Shown here piece after piece: positions 38,178 through 48,783 of a stretch of DNA of 64,000 bases. Source of the DNA: Mucilaginibacter xinganensis (GTDB taxonomy: Bacteria; Bacteroidota; Bacteroidia; Sphingobacteriales; Sphingobacteriaceae); assembly GCA_026225055.1 (NCBI GenBank), contig JAMFSA010000159.1:1-64000 (forward strand). Reading direction: 5' to 3'. A program made the position numbers and the translations under genes. The notes under the pieces were generated by a model, which did no database searches, was not told where the DNA came from, and worked only from the letters and a program-made list of their open reading frames with translations. Position 1 is the first letter of the stretch. Every line of letters begins with the position of its first letter.

Positions 38178-41100
38178 TTAGTTGGATGTTTGTTTTTGTT
38201 GTGCAGGCTGATCTGCCGGTTGCGTATTATCTACCTGCTGATCGTGTTCTTTTTCGGCCTGCTTCTTTTCTTTATTTTGCTCTTTCTGCTTATCCTTATA
38301 ATCTTTCTCTAAAGTCTTTTCCTGTTGCGTCTTTTTCCTGAACAGTTCCTTAAAGCGGTTGTACTCATAGGTTATGGTAAAGCCCACGCCGGTTTCAACC
38401 ACCTGCCCTTCAATCACTATAAACTCATCACGCCTGTAAGCGCGCACCATGTAGCGGCCATCCTGGGTGATCTTATAATTTACGGATATATTACCCGCCA
38501 GATCGGTAGTTTTCTGCCCCGGCTGGTTTTGTCCTTCCAGGTTAAAGTTATTACCTACTGTAACTGTAATGCGGTCATTTAAAAATTGTTTTGATAAACC
38601 TACATTCAGGTCCGTACGGTTTTGCTGGGTTCCGGTTGAATAGTCTGCCCCCGAAGTCAGGTCGAAGCTTAACTGGATACCACCTATCAGGTTACCCGCC
38701 AGTTTATTCAGCTGATCGGATAGTAAGCTGCTTACGCTACTGCGGATAGCGCCATTAATACCAGTACTGCCACCCTGACTTTGCAGCGGATTATCACCAA
38801 TAAAGTGCCCAAGTACCAACACGCCCAGTACTTGTTTATTCATCTCATTAGGGTCCTGGCGTATTTGTGTTAGGCGGGTGTTCACAGTTTGTATCACATC
38901 CGGCGATACACTGTAACTGCTATCGGGCAATACAATGTCAAAGCTGATATCAGGTTTTAATAGCTGGTTCTTTAAATTCAGGTCGACATTAAAGGGCAGC
39001 TTTTGCTTATACATGGTTGTAGTGGTCTGGTCGCCACCCAACTGCTGGCTCACCAGGTCGATAGGGGGTACGTTGGCCACATAAACGGCTGTAAGGTTTA
39101 TATCAGCGCTGGTTGGGTCGCCAGTCCAGGTGATGGTACTTCCCTTTTTGAAAAGGAATTTACGTTTTACAGTAGCGTACGAAAGATTATACGAACCCTG
39201 CTCAACCGTATATGTACCCGTTAAGCTTGTTTTACCGCTTGGGTCGATACCACCATTTAAATGCGCCTCGCCTTTAATTTGCACTACATCACCATTGCGC
39301 TCATCTATTACAATAGTAAAATTGGCAGCTTTGCTGATATTGATAGTCGCATTTACATCCAGCCCTTTAAGCCCTGTTTTTTTAAGCGAGTCCAATTGCC
39401 GGGCCATCAGCAGCGAATCCAATTGCGGCGCGTGTTCATTTATAACTTCTACTACGCCCTGCCGGTCCTCAACACTCGGGTCATCTTCGGGCAATACAAA
39501 GGTCATATCCGTTTTGTCGTTAACGGTGATGGTAGCATCAACAATAGGCTTATCCATATTGCCGCCAATCTTAATATTACTGTTCAGGTATAGTTTCCCG
39601 TAAAACAGTTTATTGTCGGCTTGTGTTGAATTAACCGCTCTGAAGTTGTCCATTTTGATATTAAGCGCGAAAGCAAAATCAGTATATGTTTTTGTGTAGA
39701 TGTTACCCGTAACAACAGCTTTATTCCCGGTTGAATCAACCAAAGTAAAATCATTGAACAGGATGCCATCGTTGTTAAAAGTGATGCTTTCATTTGGCAT
39801 GCTGAAGTAGGAATTCAGCATGGATACGTTAAACCCGACTTTGTTAAAATTGATATCACCCCTAACTTCAGGAGCCGTTGTTGTGCCCGAAATTTTCATT
39901 TTCCCGGTAATATCCCCACTGGCATTTTTAATATTGCCAAAACTGAAGCCTTCAATACTCTTCATGTTCAGCGAAACGATATTCAGGTTAAGGTCAAAGC
40001 GACTGTCGGGTTGGGTATAGTAAACGCCATCCAGGTCAACCTGGTTACCTTTGCCGGTGATGCTTACATTGGCAGCATATGCATTGGCAGTTTGGTTATT
40101 AACTTTTATGGCGATGTTGCCAACGGTATCGCCCTTAAAGCTGAAATCGTTAATATTTAATGCCGTAGTAAACACAGGCGAGGTTTGGAAGTTGCTTACA
40201 TGCGCATCGCCATTAATTACGCCGCCAACCTGTAACGAATCCTGCCGGGCTATGCGGGTAAGGGTTTCGATATGGAAATTCTTAAAACTAACCGTAAGTG
40301 GCGAGTTCATTGTTTGTGAATCGCTGTTTATACTGAGCTCCTGGTTATTATTGGTCAGGCTGAAATCTTTAGCCAGTATACCTTTACCACCGAATTGAAT
40401 AAAGTTATCAGCACCTACTGTCCATGGTTCATAATCCAGCATCAGGCCATTGGGCAGGAAGCTAAACTGGTATTCGTTCTCTAAAGCGCTTACTACCCCG
40501 GCCAGATGGAAACGCTCTTTTTTCGCAGCATCATGTATCTGCGCGTCAATATTCAATTTGTTATTTTGTGCGCTGCCAGTGATGGCGGTATAGAGCAGAT
40601 CGAATGATGAACCAACCTTTATATCATCAACAGTAAAACTATAATTGAGCGCGTTGTTGCCGGTGTTGATAGCTATTTTTAAGTTGCTGATATCATTAGC
40701 GCCATAAACCATTTTTGTTAACCCACCATTTAAGGCCAGGTCGCCGGTTTGGCTGTTGAAGTGGCCGTTGATAAGTATAGGCGTTAACTGTTTAAGATCG
40801 GGCAGGAACTGCACCATCAATGGCGTTTTGGCTATATGGATATCAAACACAAAATTCTCAGGCGAATATTTAGCCTTTGTTTTGCCGCTTGCCGCAGAAG
40901 TGTTGTAATATTTGTCAATTACATCCTGCAAAGCCGCGCCAATCTCCGGGAGTTTATATTTACCTGCCAGGTGCGCGGTAAGCATTTGTGTTTTAAATTT
41001 AAGCGTACTGCTATCGGCATTGGCGGTAGAGATCAAACTCATCGAATCTACTTTTATGCGCTGTGCCTTATTTACGATCAGCAGGTCGGTGGCCTCAATA

Positions 41101-43319
41101 TCAGCATTTAAATAATTGGGGTCAGCAGTAGGAACGTTGGCTACTATTTTACCATGAAAACGCATTTCATCCTTCGTGAAATTCAAATTTTTAAGGTTGA
41201 TGCTATCCACCGTTAAAGTAGCATTTATTGATGGATACTTCTTGTTCATGTTAGCCTTGGCATCCAGACTGAAGTTGATGTTTGGATCTTTCATCAGCAT
41301 TTTGGCGGTATAATTACCGTTATGCGATGTGCCACTCAGCTTTAAATTTTTATAAGTATATCCCTTAACATACGCCGATACTACATCGCCGCTGAACTGC
41401 AAGTTCGCAGTTTTTGGGTCGAGCCCGGTACCTTTAATATTTGCGGCAAGTGTTACCTTACCCGCCATTTGCGGTTGCTTGCTGAGCGCGCCAACGTTCA
41501 GATCGTTTACCTTTATGTTTGCCGAGTAAGCGGCGATCTTTTTATTATTGCCATTCTGCATGTTGGCGGTAATGTCAACCGCGCCATAGCTGGAACGCAG
41601 GGCCATTTTGGTATTGAAGGTTTTTATACCGCCTTTAAAGGTGCCTTTCAGGTTCATGGTCTGCGGTATACTTACACTGGCAGGTATCGTACCGGCTGGA
41701 ACGAGTTTGTTAATATCGACACTGCTGGTATTGAAATCTTTTATCGTAAGATCAAAGTATGCCTTATTTACATCGGGCAAACCACGCATTTTTGCTGATG
41801 CCAGGATGTGGGTATTACTTAATCCACGTACCTCAAGATTAGGGATACTCAGGTCATTTACCTTGCCAGTTACCCGGCCATTAATCCTGAACACCGCGTT
41901 TGGCGAATGCGCGAAAGGTTCCATTGTCGCCATGGTCGGCATCAGTAATAACACATCTTTTAACCCTAAGCGACTGCCATCTAAATTGGCATTCACATAC
42001 AAAGCGCCCAAATTGGTACTTAATGATGCGATGGAAGGGTAGCTAACCTGCAACTGTTTTTGAATGACAGATTGCGGGGTTTCCATATACAGGTCGTTCA
42101 GATAAGAGTTTTTTGGCCCATAGAAAAACGTGGTATGGAACTTTTTTATAGCTAACCCGCTCTTCTCGCTAAAAGTAAATGAGTTTATTTTGCCTGAAAT
42201 GGTATCAGGGTTATAAACGATATTCTGCGCATCAGCATTCAGGTCTCGGATATCCATGTGGGCGAAGTCGAGCCCTTTTTTCAGCGGCTTTTGGGCGTTA
42301 TTATCAAATTGGATATTGTCGTTTACAAAAGTGATCTTATCCAGTGAAGCCGACCAGCCCTTGGTGCTGTTTGCTGGTTTGGCCATCGTGTTTAATTTTT
42401 TTATCTCTTTAACAACAACCTTCTTAGCGGCTTCGGGTTGCGCAAAGGTTATGCCTGCTTTGGTATCACTCAGGTTGATTGATTTGATGCCTACGTTCTG
42501 GTTTTTAAGGTCGATCTTGTTCATCTCCACCACCAAACTGCCCAGGTTCACATTGGCAGCCATGGTATCCGTACGATATACCACATTGATCTTTGATATA
42601 TCAATAGTGCCGAGGTTAAGCGTCATGTTCAGCGGCTTGGTAGTTGTATCAACTGGCGTTTTTGATGGCGGTACAGCAGTTTGAATAATGCGCGCGTTAA
42701 AGCCTGAGAGGGTGATCTTTGGTATGGTAAATTTCATTTTATCCATATCAAAATCCTTAATGCGGGTATCAAAATGGCCCAGGTTAAAACTTACATCGTT
42801 ACCTGTGATCTTATCATTATAACTGATCTTTATCCTGTCGAGAATGATCTTATCAACCGAGAATTTCATGGATGAACTGGTATCCGTAGGCTTGGGCTCC
42901 TTCTTCTGCTCGCCCGCGAATGCTTTGGTTATATAATCGAAATTAAAAACACTATCCTTATTACGGCTGATGTTGGCGGTTATGCCTTCCAGGTTAATCT
43001 CATTCACCTCCACCTGGTGGTGCAGCAGTTTTAGCATGCTGATATCAACCTTCAGTTTCTCACCTGCTATCAGGGTATCACGATGCTGGTCCTCAAAGTA
43101 AACATCTTCCAATACGATCAGCTTCGGCAGGCCTAAGCTAATGTGTCCTATCTTAACTTTTGTGTGGATCTTATTTTGTAAAAAAGTAACGGCCTTATTT
43201 TTGGCAAAATTTTGCACAGCAGGTACCTGTATCAAAATAACTACAAGCAGCACCAGGAAGATGACACCTGCAATTATCCAAAGAACTGTTTTTAGTACTA
43301 TACGTCCAATTCGTGCCAA
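38178..43319 (-). CDS. tamB: TamB-like translocation and assembly module protein
   Basis: A 1713-residue protein with an N-terminal membrane anchor (TVLWIIAGVIFLVLLVVILIQ, split by a cytoplasmic start), a very long beta-rich periplasmic body made of repeated short strands, and a C-terminal TamB/DUF490 domain (about 1330-1650, with GTYTVEQGSYNLSYATVKRK and LGLSKQFLNDRITVTVG). It ends in a highly charged Lys/Glu/Gln tail of about 70 residues. TamB proteins form a hydrophobic groove between the membranes and help lipid transport and outer-membrane protein assembly. Paired with tamL downstream. Confidence 0.93.
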   Translation of the reverse strand: MARIGRIVLKTVLWIIAGVIFLVLLVVILIQVPAVQNFAKNKAVTFLQNKIHTKVKIGHISLGLPKLIVLEDVYFEDQHRDTLIAGEKLKVDISMLKLLHHQVEVNEINLEGITANISRNKDSVFNFDYITKAFAGEQKKEPKPTDTSSSMKFSVDKIILDRIKISYNDKITGNDVSFNLGHFDTRIKDFDMDKMKFTIPKITLSGFNARIIQTAVPPSKTPVDTTTKPLNMTLNLGTIDISKINVVYRTDTMAANVNLGSLVVEMNKIDLKNQNVGIKSINLSDTKAGITFAQPEAAKKVVVKEIKKLNTMAKPANSTKGWSASLDKITFVNDNIQFDNNAQKPLKKGLDFAHMDIRDLNADAQNIVYNPDTISGKINSFTFSEKSGLAIKKFHTTFFYGPKNSYLNDLYMETPQSVIQKQLQVSYPSIASLSTNLGALYVNANLDGSRLGLKDVLLLMPTMATMEPFAHSPNAVFRINGRVTGKVNDLSIPNLEVRGLSNTHILASAKMRGLPDVNKAYFDLTIKDFNTSSVDINKLVPAGTIPASVSIPQTMNLKGTFKGGIKTFNTKMALRSSYGAVDITANMQNGNNKKIAAYSANIKVNDLNVGALSKQPQMAGKVTLAANIKGTGLDPKTANLQFSGDVVSAYVKGYTYKNLKLSGTSHNGNYTAKMLMKDPNINFSLDAKANMNKKYPSINATLTVDSINLKNLNFTKDEMRFHGKIVANVPTADPNYLNADIEATDLLIVNKAQRIKVDSMSLISTANADSSTLKFKTQMLTAHLAGKYKLPEIGAALQDVIDKYYNTSAASGKTKAKYSPENFVFDIHIAKTPLMVQFLPDLKQLTPILINGHFNSQTGDLALNGGLTKMVYGANDISNLKIAINTGNNALNYSFTVDDIKVGSSFDLLYTAITGSAQNNKLNIDAQIHDAAKKERFHLAGVVSALENEYQFSFLPNGLMLDYEPWTVGADNFIQFGGKGILAKDFSLTNNNQELSINSDSQTMNSPLTVSFKNFHIETLTRIARQDSLQVGGVINGDAHVSNFQTSPVFTTALNINDFSFKGDTVGNIAIKVNNQTANAYAANVSITGKGNQVDLDGVYYTQPDSRFDLNLNIVSLNMKSIEGFSFGNIKNASGDITGKMKISGTTTAPEVRGDINFNKVGFNVSMLNSYFSMPNESITFNNDGILFNDFTLVDSTGNKAVVTGNIYTKTYTDFAFALNIKMDNFRAVNSTQADNKLFYGKLYLNSNIKIGGNMDKPIVDATITVNDKTDMTFVLPEDDPSVEDRQGVVEVINEHAPQLDSLLMARQLDSLKKTGLKGLDVNATINISKAANFTIVIDERNGDVVQIKGEAHLNGGIDPSGKTSLTGTYTVEQGSYNLSYATVKRKFLFKKGSTITWTGDPTSADINLTAVYVANVPPIDLVSQQLGGDQTTTTMYKQKLPFNVDLNLKNQLLKPDISFDIVLPDSSYSVSPDVIQTVNTRLTQIRQDPNEMNKQVLGVLVLGHFIGDNPLQSQGGSTGINGAIRSSVSSLLSDQLNKLAGNLIGGIQLSFDLTSGADYSTGTQQNRTDLNVGLSKQFLNDRITVTVGNNFNLEGQNQPGQKTTDLAGNISVNYKITQDGRYMVRAYRRDEFIVIEGQVVETGVGFTITYEYNRFKELFRKKTQQEKTLEKDYKDKQKEQNKEKKQAEKEHDQQVDNTQPADQPAQQKQTSN

Positions 43320-43515
43320 ATTTTTATGATTTTCAAGGGTAAAGATTGCTGCTATTAAATATATGCAATTAGTATGCTAAAAAAACAGTTGTTAGGTAAA
43401 CCTGTTTAAAACTCTCCTATAAATATGTATTTTTTCAAATAATAATACAGGGCAATAATATGTACCCGGCTAAAACTGAATTATCAACAACTATACACCA
43501 CAAGTTGTTTTTTGG

Positions 43516-43523
43516 TAACTTTG
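43516..43523 (+). promoter_or_regulatory. dnaE: Candidate -7 box of dnaE
   Basis: TAACTTTG is an exact TAnnTTTG match, 30 bases before the ATG at 43554. Its position makes the in-frame upstream start at 43512 unlikely, since that codon would lie in the promoter. No good TTG upstream. Confidence 0.45.
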
Positions 43524-43553
43524 TATTTCTCCAATAAATTTACAGGGATTGCT

Positions 43554-46500
43554 ATGCCGGATTATTCGCATTTACACGTACATACTCAATTTTCATTACT
43601 TGATGGGGCCGCTGATATAGGTAAACTATATAAAAAAGCAGCTGCTGATGGTATGAAAGCCCTGGCTATTACCGACCACGGGAATATGTTCGGCGCGTTT
43701 AAGTTTGTTGCCGAAGCCGGTAAGCATAACGTGAAGCCCATCGTTGGTTGCGAGCTATATGTGGTTGAAGACAGGCACAAAAAACAGTTCACCAAGGAGA
43801 AAAAGGATGTAAGGCACCACCAGTTATTATTAGCCAAAAATCCCGAAGGTTATAAAAACCTGGTTAAGCTATGTTCATTAGGTTATATGGAGGGCCTGTA
43901 CAGCAAATGGCCCCGTGTTGATAAGGAACTGATATTAAAATACCACAAAGGGCTTATTGCTACCACTTGCTGTATAGGTGCAAGTGTTCCACAAGCTATA
44001 TTGCGTAAAAGCGAAGAAGAAGCCGAGGCGGAATTTAAATGGTGGCTCGATCTTTTTGGCGAAGACTATTATATAGAGTTACAACGCCACGATATCCCCG
44101 AGCAGCATACCGTTAACAACGTGCTGCTTAAATATGCTAAAAAATATAATGTAAAAGTGATCTGCTCCAATGATTCGCATTATGTGGATCAGCAGGACTC
44201 CAACGCGCATGATATTTTGCTGTGTGTGAATACCGGCGATATGCAGAGCACCCCGATTGCTACCGATGAAGAAGGTGGCAAGGGTTATCGTTTCGGTTTC
44301 CCCAACGATCAGTTTTACTTTAAGACCCAGGCAGAAATGGGCAAGCTGTTTAATGACCTGCCTGAATCATTAGATAATACCAACGAGATAGTTGACAAGG
44401 TAGAAACGCTGAAATTAAAGCGTGATATTTTACTGCCCAATTTCGTTATTCCGCCTGAATTTAAGATCCATAGCGATATGACCCCTGATTCGGATACGCT
44501 GAACCAGTGGGAATACCTGAAACACCTTACCTTTTTAGGCGCGAAGAATCGTTATGTAGATATATCGCCGGAGGCTGAGGAGCGTATCAATTTTGAGCTG
44601 TTCACCATCCGTACCATGGGTTTTGCAGGGTACTTTTTAATCGTTGCCGATTTCATCAAGGCAGGCCGCGATATGGGAGTGTTTATTGGTCCGGGTCGTG
44701 GTTCGGCAGCGGGATCGGTGGTAGCGTATTGTATTGGTATTACTAATATCGATCCGCTTAAATATAATCTCCTGTTCGAAAGGTTCCTGAACCCCGATCG
44801 TAAATCAATGCCCGATATTGATACGGATTTTGACGATGCAGGCAGGCAGAAGGTAATTGATTATGTTGTTGAAAAATATGGTAAAAATCAGGTAGCGCAG
44901 ATCATTACCTATGGTTCCATGGCTGCACGTACCAGTATACAGGATGTAGGCCGTGTGCTGGATATGCCGCTATCTGAAGTGAACTTAATGAAGAAACTGG
45001 TGCCTGATACTTTAGGCATCACCTTACAGGGGGCGATAGATCAGGTACCCGAATTAAAAAGTATTTATGAGGGGAAAGATCTCCGTGGTATTGTACTCAG
45101 GGAGGCTGCAAAGCTGGAGGGTTCCATTCGTAACACGGGTGTACACGCTGCCGGTATCATCATAGCGCCTTATGACCTTACCGATATTGTGCCGGTTGCC
45201 GTTGCCAAGGACTCCGACCTGCTGGTTACCCAGTATGACGGCCGCGTAATTGAGGATGCAGGCGTTATTAAGATGGACTTTCTGGGCCTTAAAACCCTGA
45301 CCATTATTAAAGGCGCCTTGCAGATGATCAAGCAAAACCATGGAGTTGTTATCGATATAGATTATATCCCGCTTGATGACACAAAAACATTTGAGCTTTA
45401 TCAGCGTGGCGATACCAACGGTACCTTCCAGTTTGAAAGTGATGGTATGCAAATGTACCTGCGCGATCTGAAGCCCGATAAGTTTGAGGATTTAATAGCC
45501 ATGAACGCGCTGTACCGCCCGGGCCCGATAGAATATATACCATTGTTTATTAAACGTAAGCATGGTTATGAGCCTATCGCGTTCGATTTACCCGATATGG
45601 AGGAATACCTGGGCGAAACCTACGGTATTACCGTTTACCAGGAACAGGTGATGCTCTTATCGCAAAAACTGGCAGGCTTTAGTAAGGGCGATGCCGACGT
45701 TTTGCGTAAAGCAATGGGTAAAAAGCAGATAGAGATACTGAACAAAATGGAGGCCCAGTTTATGACCGGTGCTACTGCTAAAGGTCACCCTAAGGATAAG
45801 CTTACCAAAGTTTGGAATGACTGGAAGGCATTTGCCCAATACGCGTTCAATAAATCACACTCTACCTGTTACGCTTTTGTGGCTTATCAAACAGCTTACT
45901 TAAAGGCGCATTACCCGGCAGAGTACATGGCTTCGGTATTGAATAACCAGAATAACATGGAGAAGATTTCCTTCTTTATGGATGAATGCCGCAGGATGGG
46001 TGTGCAGGTTTTAGGCCCGGATATTAACGAGTCGGACATGGCATTCGCGGTAAATAAAAAAGGCGAGGTGCGTTTTGGATTGACCGGTGTAAAAGGTGTG
46101 GGCGATAAAGCGGTTGAAAGTATTATTGAAGAGCGTAATGAACGCGGTCCGTTTACCACCATATATGATTTCGCGCAGCGCTCAAATACACGCAGCGTAA
46201 ACCGTAAATCGTACGAAAACCTGGTTTATGGCGGTGCTTTTGATGGTATGGGCTTAAACCGGGCACAGTTTTTTGCCAAAACAGAGAACGGTATTTTAAC
46301 AGGTGTTGAACGCCTGATAAAATATGCCAATGATTACCAAAATACACAAAGCAGTAACCAATCCTCATTATTTGGTGGTTCGGTGGCCTCATATATTCCC
46401 GAGCCAAGTATGCCTGAGAGCGATGAGTGGCCATTGATTGAAAAGTTAAAATATGAGCGTGAGGTAATCGGTATATATTTAACCGGGCATCCTTTGGATA

Positions 46501-47144
46501 ATTATAAGGTGGAAATGGAGCGCTTTTGCAACACGAACATTAGCGATTTGAAAAATATGCAAAAGGCCCGGAGCGGTGAGGGTGGTGAGGAAATCATGAA
46601 TGCTTTTGCCGAGCTGCGCCGCAGGGGGGAGATTCGTATTGGGGGCCTGGTAGGTAACGTTCAGCATAAAATGACCAAGACTGGTAAGCCATTCGGTACG
46701 TTTGTGCTGGAGGATTATAAGGAATCGTATGAGTTCGCGCTTTTTGGCGAAGATTATGTGAAGTTTCGCTATTTAATGGTTGACGGCTATTTTATGCACT
46801 TGAAGGGAATCATTGAAGAGAAATTCAGACAAAAGGATAACTGGGATTTGAAGATACATGTCATGAGCCTGCTATCTGAAATGCGTGATAAGCTCACCAA
46901 ATCACTTACTGTATGTATCGATTTGAACTCATTAAACGAAAAGCTGGTAAATAGTATTGAGCAGGCGGTTAATAATAATGTTGAAAAATACCCGGTTAAG
47001 AATTGTACGTTGCGCTTTTTAGTTAAAGACAGGGATGACGCATTATCTGTTGAAGTGTTTTCAAAGGCTTTAAAGGTTAACCCAAGTGATGATTTGATGG
47101 AGGATATCTTTAATATCACCAATGTACATCCGGTATTGAATTAA
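43554..47144 (+). CDS. dnaE: DNA polymerase III subunit alpha
   Basis: A 1196-residue replicative polymerase. The PHP domain begins SHLHVHTQFSLLDGAADIGK (5-24); the palm carries GPGRGSAAGSVVAYCIGI and the catalytic MPDIDTDFDD; the fingers region has MNALYRPGPIEYIPLFIKRK and YGITVYQEQVMLLSQKLAGF; later parts include HhH and OB-fold regions (EIRIGGLVGNVQHKMTKTG). I use ATG 43554, after the -7 box, where homology begins. It is the DnaE1 type. A 12-bp hairpin follows the stop codon. Confidence 0.97.
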   Translation: MPDYSHLHVHTQFSLLDGAADIGKLYKKAAADGMKALAITDHGNMFGAFKFVAEAGKHNVKPIVGCELYVVEDRHKKQFTKEKKDVRHHQLLLAKNPEGYKNLVKLCSLGYMEGLYSKWPRVDKELILKYHKGLIATTCCIGASVPQAILRKSEEEAEAEFKWWLDLFGEDYYIELQRHDIPEQHTVNNVLLKYAKKYNVKVICSNDSHYVDQQDSNAHDILLCVNTGDMQSTPIATDEEGGKGYRFGFPNDQFYFKTQAEMGKLFNDLPESLDNTNEIVDKVETLKLKRDILLPNFVIPPEFKIHSDMTPDSDTLNQWEYLKHLTFLGAKNRYVDISPEAEERINFELFTIRTMGFAGYFLIVADFIKAGRDMGVFIGPGRGSAAGSVVAYCIGITNIDPLKYNLLFERFLNPDRKSMPDIDTDFDDAGRQKVIDYVVEKYGKNQVAQIITYGSMAARTSIQDVGRVLDMPLSEVNLMKKLVPDTLGITLQGAIDQVPELKSIYEGKDLRGIVLREAAKLEGSIRNTGVHAAGIIIAPYDLTDIVPVAVAKDSDLLVTQYDGRVIEDAGVIKMDFLGLKTLTIIKGALQMIKQNHGVVIDIDYIPLDDTKTFELYQRGDTNGTFQFESDGMQMYLRDLKPDKFEDLIAMNALYRPGPIEYIPLFIKRKHGYEPIAFDLPDMEEYLGETYGITVYQEQVMLLSQKLAGFSKGDADVLRKAMGKKQIEILNKMEAQFMTGATAKGHPKDKLTKVWNDWKAFAQYAFNKSHSTCYAFVAYQTAYLKAHYPAEYMASVLNNQNNMEKISFFMDECRRMGVQVLGPDINESDMAFAVNKKGEVRFGLTGVKGVGDKAVESIIEERNERGPFTTIYDFAQRSNTRSVNRKSYENLVYGGAFDGMGLNRAQFFAKTENGILTGVERLIKYANDYQNTQSSNQSSLFGGSVASYIPEPSMPESDEWPLIEKLKYEREVIGIYLTGHPLDNYKVEMERFCNTNISDLKNMQKARSGEGGEEIMNAFAELRRRGEIRIGGLVGNVQHKMTKTGKPFGTFVLEDYKESYEFALFGEDYVKFRYLMVDGYFMHLKGIIEEKFRQKDNWDLKIHVMSLLSEMRDKLTKSLTVCIDLNSLNEKLVNSIEQAVNNNVEKYPVKNCTLRFLVKDRDDALSVEVFSKALKVNPSDDLMEDIFNITNVHPVLN

Positions 47145-47148
47145 CCTA

Positions 47149-47186
47149 CAATTGTCATTCTGAGCGATAGCGAAGAATGACAATTG
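47149..47186. terminator. Hairpin between dnaE and the converging gene
   Basis: CAATTGTCATTC (47149-47160) pairs exactly with 47175-47186. It is short of a T-run, so it may be an interspersed palindrome used as a transcription barrier between two converging genes. Confidence 0.6.
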
Positions 47187-47205
47187 GGTTTTGAAATTAA
47201 TACTA

Positions 47206-47955
47206 CTACCACAAAAACAAAGGCAACAACCATACCGGCGAAACATAATACGGATCGTAATAAGGCTCGTAGTATTCAACGGTTTCTTCCTCTACAATAG
47301 TTTCAGTTCCGTTATTATTGTTTTGATCGTCCTGCTGCTGATTCTTTTCTTCTTCCAGTAGTTTTATCATCAGTTCTGAGCCCTGGCCTATCATATCAAC
47401 CATGGCATCTTCGCCAACTTCTTGGGGCTTAATGGCGGTAGCGCAAATATCTTCTATCTCTTTCCATAAGTTATCCGACACTAAATCCATTTGCCAACCT
47501 GCTGAGGCGGTATCAAAACGGGTCTCGTTGATGAAAGACATAAACACGATCTCCGCCGGATCGATCTTTTTGAATAGCGCTACAGCAATCCTCAAATCGT
47601 CAAAACGTTCATCATTGGTAAAATCGGCCCAGGCATCATCGCTGTCGAAATCAAAATACCGGGAGAAAGCAAATTCACCTTTTTCAAGATCTACAAAAGA
47701 AAAGATATCATATACTTTCAGGTATTCGGTATACCGTTTCATGAAGATGTTAAACACATCCTGCCCTTTAGCGGTGGGCTCATAATTTATACCGGTTGTT
47801 TGTACATATCCTTTCGACAACAGCTCAATAAACAAAGGCTCCAATATACTGTCGTCGCCATTATCAACCGTTCTGAATTTATGGGTGCCATTGATCATCT
47901 CATTAAGTATGATAATGGCTTTAAAGGTCTTTTTATTATCGTCTGTTATAAACAT
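47206..47955 (-). CDS. Hypothetical protein with aromatic C-terminus
   Basis: A 249-residue protein I do not recognise. It has no signal peptide. The first 90 residues look like a helical, winged-helix-like domain (LEPLFIELLSKGYVQTTGINYEPTAKG), the middle is acidic and ordered, a Gln/Asn-rich linker (NQQQDDQNNNNG) follows, and the chain ends in a Tyr/Pro repeat YYEPYYDPYYVSPVWLLPLFLW (in two parts: up to YYDPYYV, then WLLPLFLW). It lies downstream of the lipoprotein and PspA genes on the same strand but beyond a hairpin, so it may be only partly co-transcribed. Confidence 0.65.
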   Translation of the reverse strand: MFITDDNKKTFKAIIILNEMINGTHKFRTVDNGDDSILEPLFIELLSKGYVQTTGINYEPTAKGQDVFNIFMKRYTEYLKVYDIFSFVDLEKGEFAFSRYFDFDSDDAWADFTNDERFDDLRIAVALFKKIDPAEIVFMSFINETRFDTASAGWQMDLVSDNLWKEIEDICATAIKPQEVGEDAMVDMIGQGSELMIKLLEEEKNQQQDDQNNNNGTETIVEEETVEYYEPYYDPYYVSPVWLLPLFLW

Positions 47956-47987
47956 GGGTTTATTAAATAATTAGTCGCGACAAGAAA

Positions 47988-48012
47988 CTGCCCGTTCCAT
48001 AAGAACGGGCAG
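47988..48012 (-). terminator. Hairpin after the pspA-like gene
   Basis: A perfect 10-bp G+C-rich stem (CTGCCCGTTC arm, 47988-47997 with 48003-48012) with a five-base loop, followed on the minus strand by a weak T-rich stretch TTTCTTG. It lies between the pspA-like stop codon and the start of the downstream unknown gene. Confidence 0.7.
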
Positions 48013-48037
48013 CCTGTTATGATCACACTGACAAAAA

Positions 48038-48739
48038 TTAGTTCAGCAATTTTGTGCGTTTAGCTTTAATTGCTTCCAAAGCATTTTGTGCGGAACCTTG
48101 GCCTAAAGCCTTGTTAATTTCCTGCTCGGTTGATAATGCCGAATCATCTATCTGCGCATAAGCCGCCGCTCTAAATTCCTGGGCCGATGCTTTTTGGTCC
48201 ATCCGGTTCAATGTAGCCATTAAGCCATCAGTATCAACGCTTGATAATGTTTTGTTGATCTTTTCGGATACCTCGGCAGTTTTTGCTCTTGAACTGATCA
48301 GCTGCGCGCGACTTTCGGTTTCAGCAATCTGGTCCTTTATCTGTTTTATCTTCAGGTCCATTACAGCCACGGCACTTTCTTCCTTCTCAGCCATCTTTGC
48401 AAACTGATCTGCTTCATTAGTTGCAGATTGATGTGCTTCGGCAGCTTTGTTGGCTAAGTCATTGCCTTTGGCTTCGTCAAGCTGTTTAGTTTCAATGCGA
48501 TCCAGCAACTCATTGGTTTTCTTTTCCCAATCGGCTGCTGTATTGCGGTATTGTAATTCGCTTGCGCGATGCTGTAATGCAAGCGCTTTTATTTCAGCTT
48601 CGCCTTGTATGGCTTGCTGGTAGTTTGATCTTAATTCGCGCAAGATCTGGTCGGCCATTTTTGACGGATCTTCTAATTTATCAACTGCGGCATTAGCTTC
48701 TGCTGCGCCTATGCGGAATAACCTATCGAATATGCTCAT
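48038..48739 (-). CDS. PspA/IM30-family protein
   Basis: A 233-residue, almost wholly helical protein. It opens with the amphipathic MSIFDRLFRIGAAEANAAVDK, continues DPSKMADQILRELRSNYQQA, and is coiled-coil for most of its length (about 30-190), the pattern of PspA/IM30/Vipp1. Members polymerise on the inner membrane and protect or remodel it under stress. It lies 44 bases after a lipoprotein gene and probably shares its transcript. No PspF-like activator or PspB/C gene is seen nearby. Confidence 0.9.
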   Translation of the reverse strand: MSIFDRLFRIGAAEANAAVDKLEDPSKMADQILRELRSNYQQAIQGEAEIKALALQHRASELQYRNTAADWEKKTNELLDRIETKQLDEAKGNDLANKAAEAHQSATNEADQFAKMAEKEESAVAVMDLKIKQIKDQIAETESRAQLISSRAKTAEVSEKINKTLSSVDTDGLMATLNRMDQKASAQEFRAAAYAQIDDSALSTEQEINKALGQGSAQNALEAIKAKRTKLLN

Positions 48740-48783
48740 TGTATTTAAAATTTAAGATTAATTAATTGACTGTGTTGTTTATA

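Noticed and set aside
39130..42684. Several plus-strand open frames of 110 to 157 codons inside tamB
   Set aside because: They run antisense to a clear 1713-residue protein, have no start signals or family features and are shadows of its codon bias.
43512..43553. Upstream start of dnaE at 43512
   Set aside because: The stretch contains an exact -7 promoter box and is not like the N-terminus of DnaE; homology begins at 43554.
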